Shown piece after piece: positions 58,042-64,000 of a stretch of 64,000 nt of DNA (positions are counted from its first letter, which is position 1; each line of letters opens with the position of its first letter). The translations under genes were made by a program, and so were the position numbers. This DNA comes from JACIYW01 sp014359745 (GTDB lineage: Bacteria > Pseudomonadota > Alphaproteobacteria > Rhodobacterales > Rhodobacteraceae). The notes under the pieces were generated by a model. The model was not told the origin of the DNA and made no database searches. It saw nothing but the letters and a program-made list of their open reading frames with translations. The stretch spans positions 1-64,000 of the forward strand of contig JBNPWE010000016.1 of the NCBI GenBank assembly GCA_050433985.1, given 5' to 3'.

Positions 58042-60246
58042 CTAGCGGAACACCCCGGTGATGCCGCCGCCGATGGTGCGGCGCTTGGTTTCGTTTTGTG
58101 CCGGGGCCTCGATGACCCGGCGCGGCGTCTGGCGCACCACGGGGGCGGGGGCTGTGGCCTCGGGGCGGACGACGGCGCGGGCAACCGCGACGGTATTCTT
58201 GCACACCACGCTGTCTTCGGCCACCAGCAGCCGGTAAAGCGCCTCGGTCGGTTCCAGGGTGTCGGGGGTCACGTCACGTTCCGAATAATAGCGGATCGCC
58301 GCCAGCGAGGATTGCCGCCCCCAGGCCCCGTCAACGCGCGCCCGGTAACAGCCGACCCGCGACAGTTCGGTTTGCACCGCGCTGGCCAGATCCGCGGGGA
58401 TCACCAGATCGGCCACGGCATCGGTCATGGCGGGCGCATCGGTTGCGGTGGCGGCATCGCCGGGGGCGGGGGCCCGCGGATCGGCCAGCGCCAGCATGAG
58501 CGCCGGGGCCTCGGGTTCGGCGGGTTCCGGGGCGGGTGCGGCGACTTCGGGGGCGGGTTCCGGTGCGGGTTCTGGTGCGGGTTCTGGTCCGGGGGCCGTG
58601 TCAGAGGGGGCGGTTGCCACGACAGTTGCTGCGGGCGTTGTTGCGGGCGGGATGGATGCGGTTACGGTGTCATCCAAAGCGGGGGCCTGATCGGGTGTCG
58701 TATCGGCGACAGGGGCGGTCTGTGCCGGTTCGGGGGCGATCATGCGCGGGCTGCCCGCCTGGCCGGGCCGGGCGGGCAGGTCAGGCGTGGCAAGGGCGAT
58801 GACATCGGGCCCCGTGGGGGCCGTGACGCTTGGCGCGGTGATCATCGGGGGCGTGACAGAGGCAACGGGGCCGGGGGCAGCAGGGCCGGGCGCAGCAGGG
58901 GCGGGCGCAGCAGGGGCGGGCGCAGCTTCGGCCACAACTTCAGGCCGCGTTTCTGGCACTGCCTCGGCCAGGGTTTCCGCCGGAACATCCGCCACAGCTT
59001 CGGCGGGCGTTTCTGGCGCAGTTTCTGGCGCTGCCTCGGGCGGGGCTTCGGCCAGGATCTGGAAGCTGGGGCTCGCGGGGCCGGTATCGGCAGGGGCGAC
59101 CTGCCCGGCCTCGGGGGCGGCGGTGATGGTCAACTGCCCGGCGGCGACGATATCGGCCTTGGCCTCTTCGATGTTCTGGATCTTGAAGGAAATCCCGGTA
59201 TTGTCGAGCAGTTTGAGAAATTGCGCCCGGCGTTCGGGGGCCATCCCGGCCAGCATCTCGTAATCGGCGGCGGTCAGCCCCGAAGAGGTTTCATAGACCG
59301 GGTTGAAATAGAATTGCGCGCGCAGCGATGACCGGTCCCAGGGGGTTTGCCGACGCTCGGTCGCCTTTTCGACGGCGCTGCGCACCCGGATCATCGTGTC
59401 AGAGACAGAGACGCCCTTTTCCTCTATCTTGTCGAGAAGGGCGGCGGCAAAGGGGCTGTGCGGGGCCGCGCCTTCCGCCGCGCTTGCGGTTACGCCAAGC
59501 GTGTCGGGCTGCGCCGAAAAGGCCACGAAGGTGCCGTTGCCGGGGGTGATCGGGGCCAGGCCCACCGGGGCATCCGCCCCACCAACCGCCCCACTGATTT
59601 CTGGGGGCAGGACGGCGGCGGCGCTGGCGTCAAGCAGCAGGATCACCTGACGGTTGCGCCCCCCAAGCCGGGCCAGAACCCCGTCAAGCGGCAGGGTTTC
59701 GGCGGCGATGCGACCGCGCCCGGCCAGGGTGGCATCGACGGGCGCCAGGTAATTGGTGCCATCCAGTTGAAAGCCGTGACCGGCGTAATAGAACAGCAGC
59801 GTGTCGGCGCCGCCCTGATCGGCCTGCCCGATCACATCGCGCAGCGCGCCGACCAGGCCAAGCCCGGTGGCATCGGTCAGCAGCGTTACCTTGAAATCCA
59901 GCCGCTCCAGCGCCCTGGCCAGATCGGCGGCATCGCGCGGGGCGGTGCCGATCGGCGGCAGCGCCGCGTAATCGCCATTGCCGACCACCAGCGCCAGCCG
60001 TTCCGCCAGCGCGGCCCCCGCCAGCCCGCCGGTCAGCCCCAGCCCGCCGGTCAGCACCAGAACCCCGGCCAAAGCCCCGGTCAGGGTGCCGCGCAGCATG
60101 GTTCCGAATGCCTGCTGCAACCGGGCGCGCCCGGCTTCGGCGCGCAGGCTGGCGGCCGCCCGCAGCGGTGCCGCGGAAAGGGGGGGCGCGGGGGAATGCG
60201 CGGGGAAATGCGGGGTGCGGGCCATGGCCCCCCATAGATGGCGCAT
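58042..60246 (-). CDS. Caspase-fold (peptidase C14-like) protein with lost catalytic Cys and C-terminal peptidoglycan-binding-like domain
   Basis: About 734 residues from the ATG at 60246 (ATG at 60225 is also possible). A basic N-terminus with a hydrophobic segment (LTGALAGVLVLTGGLGLTGG) is followed by a caspase p20-like domain: LALVVGNGDYAALPPI, PRDAADLARALERL, and the His motif FYYAGHGF (His codon 59777-59779). The position normally holding the nucleophile (LLDACR) reads LLDASA, with Ser encoded at 59623-59625. After a Pro/Ala-rich linker comes a domain with VQTELSRVGCYRARVDGAWGRQS, like peptidoglycan-binding domain 1. It may be an envelope pseudo-peptidase. Confidence 0.85.
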   Translation of the reverse strand: MRHLWGAMARTPHFPAHSPAPPLSAAPLRAAASLRAEAGRARLQQAFGTMLRGTLTGALAGVLVLTGGLGLTGGLAGAALAERLALVVGNGDYAALPPIGTAPRDAADLARALERLDFKVTLLTDATGLGLVGALRDVIGQADQGGADTLLFYYAGHGFQLDGTNYLAPVDATLAGRGRIAAETLPLDGVLARLGGRNRQVILLLDASAAAVLPPEISGAVGGADAPVGLAPITPGNGTFVAFSAQPDTLGVTASAAEGAAPHSPFAAALLDKIEEKGVSVSDTMIRVRSAVEKATERRQTPWDRSSLRAQFYFNPVYETSSGLTAADYEMLAGMAPERRAQFLKLLDNTGISFKIQNIEEAKADIVAAGQLTITAAPEAGQVAPADTGPASPSFQILAEAPPEAAPETAPETPAEAVADVPAETLAEAVPETRPEVVAEAAPAPAAPAPAAPGPAAPGPVASVTPPMITAPSVTAPTGPDVIALATPDLPARPGQAGSPRMIAPEPAQTAPVADTTPDQAPALDDTVTASIPPATTPAATVVATAPSDTAPGPEPAPEPAPEPAPEVAAPAPEPAEPEAPALMLALADPRAPAPGDAATATDAPAMTDAVADLVIPADLASAVQTELSRVGCYRARVDGAWGRQSSLAAIRYYSERDVTPDTLEPTEALYRLLVAEDSVVCKNTVAVARAVVRPEATAPAPVVRQTPRRVIEAPAQNETKRRTIGGGITGVFR

Positions 60247-60397
60247 CTTGCCGCGCTTTTCAACTGATATGGCCCGCGATCCGCCCCGGATGCCCGCCCG
60301 CTTTTTTCCGCGTCCCGATGTGGCGGGCGGCGCCCCGGCAGGCCCCGATCTGGCCCGATCAGCAGGGGCGATCACACGCGGGATCGCGGTTTCGTGT

Positions 60398-60447
60398 GGG
60401 GGGCGTGTGGGGGGCTGAGCGCCCGTGTGGGGGGCTTGTGCGGGGGG
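60398..60447 (+). repeat. Four G6 tracts (possible G-quadruplex)
   Basis: GGGGGG occurs at 60398-60403, 60409-60414, 60429-60434 and 60442-60447, three of them within GTGTGGGGGG. It lies in the 500-bp divergent region between the pseudo-caspase and the second autotransporter gene. Confidence 0.6.
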
Positions 60448-60507
60448 TTTTGGTTGGCCATGCGCGGGAATTATCTTTTCGTGTCAGCAGCCTGTGGCCG
60501 ATCTGCC

Positions 60508-60539
60508 CCCATCCGCCGGGGGGGCGCCCGGCGGATGGG
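60508..60539. repeat. 13-bp perfect inverted repeat
   Basis: CCCATCCGCCGGG (60508-60520) and its reverse complement (60527-60539) with a 6-base loop, in the non-coding region upstream of the second autotransporter. It may be a strong RNA or cruciform hairpin. Confidence 0.7.
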
Positions 60540-60747
60540 CGCGCGGCGGCGGGCGTGGCGGGGGTGATTGTGTCGGGCGGGCAACAGCCCGCCCCAAATT
60601 TCCGTGATCCTGCATCTTTCCCCCGATGGGCCCTCTGGTCTGCAAGGATTTTCTTGGCCGATGTGCCGCTTTGTGATTAACCTTGCGCAGATATTTGACA
60701 TCTGGCCGACACCATTGCGTGGGCCGGAACCAATTGGAGAGATTGAC

Positions 60748-63700
60748 ATGGCCCCGCACAACCCCGCCCGCATTTTTACCGCGTCCGGGCCGTGGTTCCT
60801 TGCCGCCACGCCGCGACCGCGGCACAGGCGGCGGATGGGGGCGATGCTGCTGGGCACGACGGCGCTGGCCATGGCGCTGGGTCTGGGGCTGGGGCTGGCC
60901 ACCGGCGGCCCGGCCATGGCGCAGGTCTCGACCTGGACGGGGGGCATGGACAATACCTGGGTCGATGATGACAACTGGACGGGCGGCGGCGTCGGCCCCA
61001 ATGACAACACCCCCGACGGCGCGACCGCCAGCGCCGTTTTCGATGACGCGGGCCTTGCCGCGACGATCACCCTTGGGGGCGGGCCGTTTACCGTCAACCA
61101 ACTGCAACTGGTCGACGGTTTCACCCTGTCGACCGGCACGCTGAACCTTGGCGGCACCACGCCGCAGATCATCTATACCGCCGCCTCTGGGCAATCCCGG
61201 CTGGCCAGCACCCTGTCGGTGGTGCTGAACGCGGGCACCACCGCCGATATCGCCGCGGGCGGCACGCTGATCGTCGACAGCGTGGTTTCGGGGGCGGGCG
61301 CGCTGGCCAAGACCGGCGATGGCACGCTGGTGCTGACCGGGGTCAACACCTATGCCGGCGGCACCACGCTGGGCGCGGGCACGCTGCGGCTGGGCGCGTT
61401 CGGCGGCACGCCCGCGACGCTGGGCACCGGCGCGCTGCTGCTGGACGGCGGCGTGTTCGAGGTCACGGACGGCGCGGCCGGGGCCACCACCTTTACCGTG
61501 ACCAACGACATCACCGTGGCGGGCACCGCGACGGTGCGCGCGCCGGGGGACGACGTGCTGGTGCTGGGCGATGGCGCGTCTACCTTTACCCGCAACGCGG
61601 GCAGCGCGCTGACGCTGTCAAGCGGGGCGGGCGGCCGGGTCGACCTGACGACGGGCGGTGCGATCAGCAACGATGCCACATCGACGGTGACCATCACCGG
61701 CGGTCTGGTGCGGATCATGAACGCCAATGTCGCCAGCAATTTCTTTTCGGGCGGCGCGGGCACCACGATGTCGGGCGGCATCCTGGATCTGAACGGGCAG
61801 GCGACCACGATCACCGATCTGGCGGGCAGCGGCGGCATCATCGAAAACGGGTCCGGCATCCTTGCCACGCTGACGCTGGACGGGACGGGCGACACCACTT
61901 TCGCCGGCACGATTCGCAACAACCCGTCCACGACCTCCCTGGTCAAGGACGGGTCGGGCACCGTGGTGCTGTCGGGCACCAACGACTTTTCCGGCAGCGT
62001 CACGATCAACGACGGCGTGCTGGGCGCGGGTGGCGCTGCGCTGCCCGACAACAGCCCGGTCGTGCTGACCGGCGACGGCGTGCTGCGCCTGTCGGGGGAT
62101 GAGCGGGTGGGCGGGCTTGACTCCGCCGTCACCACCACCGGGGTGGAACTGGGCGCCAACACGCTCAACATCGGGCCCGCCCCCTTCGTGGTCAGAACCT
62201 TCGCGGGCACGATCTCGGGCAGTGGCGGGTTGGCGATGGTCTCTGACGGGGCCGACCTGACGCTGTCGGGCACCAACACCTATACCGGCACCACCACGAT
62301 CATCCGCGGTGTGCTGCGGCTGACCGGCGGCGCGGCGCTCGCCGACGCCGGGCTGGTCGATATGCCCGACGAATTCGGCGGCGGCAGGCTGCAGGTGATC
62401 GACAGCGAGACGATCGGCGGGCTTTCGGGGGTGACCTCTGCCCTCGGCGGGGTCAGCATCGACGCCGGCGCCACCCTGACGGTGGCGGGCACGCAGGACA
62501 CGAGCTTTGGCCGGGTGATCAGCGGTGATGGCGGGCTGACCAAGCAGGGCACCGGGGCGACCACGCTGAGGGCGGCCAACACCTTCACCGGCACCACCAC
62601 GGTCACCGGCGGCACGCTGACCCTGGCCAATGCCAATGCCATCATTGATGCGAACGCGGTGGTGGTGAACGGCGGCACGCTGGCGCTGTCGGGATCAAAC
62701 GAGACCATCGGCAGCCTTGCGGGCACCGGCGGCACGGTCAACCTGGGGGCCAACCGGCTGATCACCGGCGACGCGGGCGACACCGGCTTTGCCGGCGCGA
62801 TCACCGGCAGCGGCGGGCTGACCAAGCAGGGCGCGGGCATCTTCACCCTGTCGGGGAACAGCGATTACACCGGATCGACCGTTGTGAACGCCGGGCGGCT
62901 GTCGGTGACCGGGTCCATCGCCTCGGGCGTGGTGACGGTGAACGGCACCGGCGGGCTGACGGCGGATGGCGCGGCGCTGGCCGATACGGCGGCGGTGGCG
63001 CTGAACGGCACCGGCAACCTGACGCTGACCGGGTCGGAAACCATCGGCAGCCTTGCGGGGGATGCGGCGGCCACGGTCACGCTTGGGGCCAACACGCTGA
63101 CCACCAGCGACGCGACCGATACCAGCTTTGCCGGGGTGATCGATGGCAGCGGCGGGCTGGTCAAGGACGGCAGCGGCACGTTCACGCTGACCGGGGCCAA
63201 CACCTATGCGGGCCTGACGCAGGTTCAAGGCGGCACGCTGATCGTGGCCAACGCAGATGCCATTGGCACCCAGTTCGAAGTGAACAATGTCGGCAGCGTG
63301 ATGGACCTGAACGGCGGGGCGGTGACCGCATTCTCCGGCATCGTGCAGACTGGCGGCACGCTGTCGAACGGCACGATGACCCTCACGGCGGTTGGCCCGG
63401 CGGCGATGCAGATGGGGGGCGGCACGATCAGTGCCGTGCTTGCGGGCGCCGGAGGCTTGACGACCAGTTCCGGGACGAACATCCTGTCGGCCAACAACAC
63501 CTATGCGGGCACCACCACGATCAATGCGGGCAGCACCCTGCAGATCGGCGCGGGGGGCGCGACCGGCACGCTGGGTGCCGGGGCCGTGACCAACAATGGC
63601 GCGCTTGTCTTCAACCGCAACAATGCGCTGAGCGTCGGCAACGTGATCGGCGGCACAGGGTCGCTGACGCAGGCCGGAACCGGCACGACCACGCTGACGG

Positions 63701-64000
63701 CGGCCAATACCCATGCCGGCCTGACGACAGTTGCCAGCGGCACGCTGGAGATCCAGAACAACGCGGGCCTCGGCACGACCGCTGGCGGCACCGTGGTGCA
63801 GGGTGGTGCCACGCTGGCGTTGTCGGGTGGCCGCAACATTGGTGGTGAGGCGCTGAGCCTTGCCGGGACCGGTGTGGCCGGCGGCGGTGCGCTGCGCAGC
63901 GTGTCGGGAAACAACATCGTGATCAGCGCGATTACCTTGACGGGTGACACGCGGATCAATTCCGACGCGGCAACATTGGCCCTGATCGGAACCATCACCG
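60748..64000 (+). CDS. Autotransporter adhesin, 5' part (3' end outside window)
   Basis: The frame from the ATG at 60748 stays open to the window end (1084 codons). GGAGAG lies 7 bases upstream. The N-terminus is basic (PRHRRRMGAML), then hydrophobic (LLGTTALAMALGLGLGLA), and ends in GGPAMAQV, a predicted signal peptide with an extended N-region. The passenger consists of beta-helix repeats with the autotransporter-associated pattern GAGALAKTGDGTLVLTG-x-NTYAGGTT, repeated many times (for example GGLTKQGTG and GGLTKQGAG). No barrel is in view because the 3' end is outside. It is a type Va autotransporter. Antisense frames over this gene are artefacts of its repeats. Confidence 0.92.
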   Translation, partial: MAPHNPARIFTASGPWFLAATPRPRHRRRMGAMLLGTTALAMALGLGLGLATGGPAMAQVSTWTGGMDNTWVDDDNWTGGGVGPNDNTPDGATASAVFDDAGLAATITLGGGPFTVNQLQLVDGFTLSTGTLNLGGTTPQIIYTAASGQSRLASTLSVVLNAGTTADIAAGGTLIVDSVVSGAGALAKTGDGTLVLTGVNTYAGGTTLGAGTLRLGAFGGTPATLGTGALLLDGGVFEVTDGAAGATTFTVTNDITVAGTATVRAPGDDVLVLGDGASTFTRNAGSALTLSSGAGGRVDLTTGGAISNDATSTVTITGGLVRIMNANVASNFFSGGAGTTMSGGILDLNGQATTITDLAGSGGIIENGSGILATLTLDGTGDTTFAGTIRNNPSTTSLVKDGSGTVVLSGTNDFSGSVTINDGVLGAGGAALPDNSPVVLTGDGVLRLSGDERVGGLDSAVTTTGVELGANTLNIGPAPFVVRTFAGTISGSGGLAMVSDGADLTLSGTNTYTGTTTIIRGVLRLTGGAALADAGLVDMPDEFGGGRLQVIDSETIGGLSGVTSALGGVSIDAGATLTVAGTQDTSFGRVISGDGGLTKQGTGATTLRAANTFTGTTTVTGGTLTLANANAIIDANAVVVNGGTLALSGSNETIGSLAGTGGTVNLGANRLITGDAGDTGFAGAITGSGGLTKQGAGIFTLSGNSDYTGSTVVNAGRLSVTGSIASGVVTVNGTGGLTADGAALADTAAVALNGTGNLTLTGSETIGSLAGDAAATVTLGANTLTTSDATDTSFAGVIDGSGGLVKDGSGTFTLTGANTYAGLTQVQGGTLIVANADAIGTQFEVNNVGSVMDLNGGAVTAFSGIVQTGGTLSNGTMTLTAVGPAAMQMGGGTISAVLAGAGGLTTSSGTNILSANNTYAGTTTINAGSTLQIGAGGATGTLGAGAVTNNGALVFNRNNALSVGNVIGGTGSLTQAGTGTTTLTAANTHAGLTTVASGTLEIQNNAGLGTTAGGTVVQGGATLALSGGRNIGGEALSLAGTGVAGGGALRSVSGNNIVISAITLTGDTRINSDAATLALIGTIT

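Larger units (their letters stand above)
60247..60747. other. Divergent intergenic region upstream of second autotransporter
   Basis: This 501-bp stretch has no supported gene. It contains the four G6 tracts (60398-60447), a 13-bp perfect inverted repeat (CCCATCCGCCGGG, 60508-60520, against 60527-60539), and an A/T-richer segment at about 60650-60710 with TTGTGATTAACC and GATATTTGACATC that may hold the autotransporter promoter. Confidence 0.5.

Noticed and set aside
61350..63998. Chain of - strand open frames opposite the second autotransporter
   Set aside because: They are Pro/Ser/Val-rich complements of the Gly/Thr repeats and have no family-like sequence or ribosome sites. The + strand frame stays open throughout and has a signal peptide.

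Overview
The window reads as a GC-rich alphaproteobacterial replicon, most likely from the Rhodobacterales (Rhodobacteraceae sensu lato). The reasons are the codon and base use, an alphaproteobacterial imp-type type VI secretion (T6SS) cluster, the replication and partition module, and a short GAGTATTT...GATGAAA element found after gene ends, which I associate from memory with this group. The replicon looks extrachromosomal (megaplasmid or chromid). It has a replication initiator, a 22-bp iteron array with a consensus DnaA box, parA and parB with two large parS-like palindromes, and a DUF1403-like/ScpB-like pair, but it also carries a tRNA-Ser(UGA).

Layout. (1) 1-3726: 3' part of a large autotransporter adhesin. 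(2) 3848-6723, + strand: PP2C phosphatase and Ser/Thr kinase. They meet a chromate transporter head-on (6766-8130, - strand). (3) 8301-38248, - strand: a T6SS gene train of about 30 kb and 23 genes, mostly overlapping or closely spaced. In transcription order it is tssA, tssB, tssC, hcp, tagJ, tssE, tssF, tssG, tssH(clpV), a lysine-rich helical protein, a bacterial voltage-gated sodium channel, a TssC paralogue with a TssB-like front half, an unknown protein with GPD repeats, vgrG, a second unknown with GPD repeats, PAAR, fha, tssK, tssL(OmpA), tssM, tagF, pppA and an M15-type peptidase. No tssJ was seen. (4) 38504-48175: capsule or exopolysaccharide export (OPX lipoprotein, KpsT-, KpsE- and KpsM-like) followed by an RgpF/WbsX-like glycosyltransferase, a methyltransferase, a sulfotransferase-like protein and a GT2. 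(5) 48290-52749: replication initiator (-), oriV, parA, the parS-like region and parB (+). (6) 52803-55883: rmlA, tRNA-Ser, a DUF1403-like gene and a ScpB-like gene. (7) 56076-60246: an RTX calcium-binding protein, a small secreted protein and a caspase-fold protein whose catalytic Cys is replaced by Ser. (8) 60748-64000: 5' part of a second autotransporter, running off the window.

How they work together. The kinase, two PP2C phosphatases, FHA protein and TagF form the threonine-phosphorylation switch known for other T6SSs. The OPX/PCP/ABC set should export a capsule whose repeat unit may be sulfated or methylated. The two autotransporters and the RTX protein add surface or secreted material, so the region looks like a surface-interaction and contact-competition island on a self-partitioning replicon.

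Most unusual points: the NavAb-like sodium channel inside the T6SS operon, the TssB-TssC-like fusion paralogue, the pseudo-caspase, the 18-bp parS-like palindromes in a 111-bp repeat, and the recurrent downstream-of-gene element.
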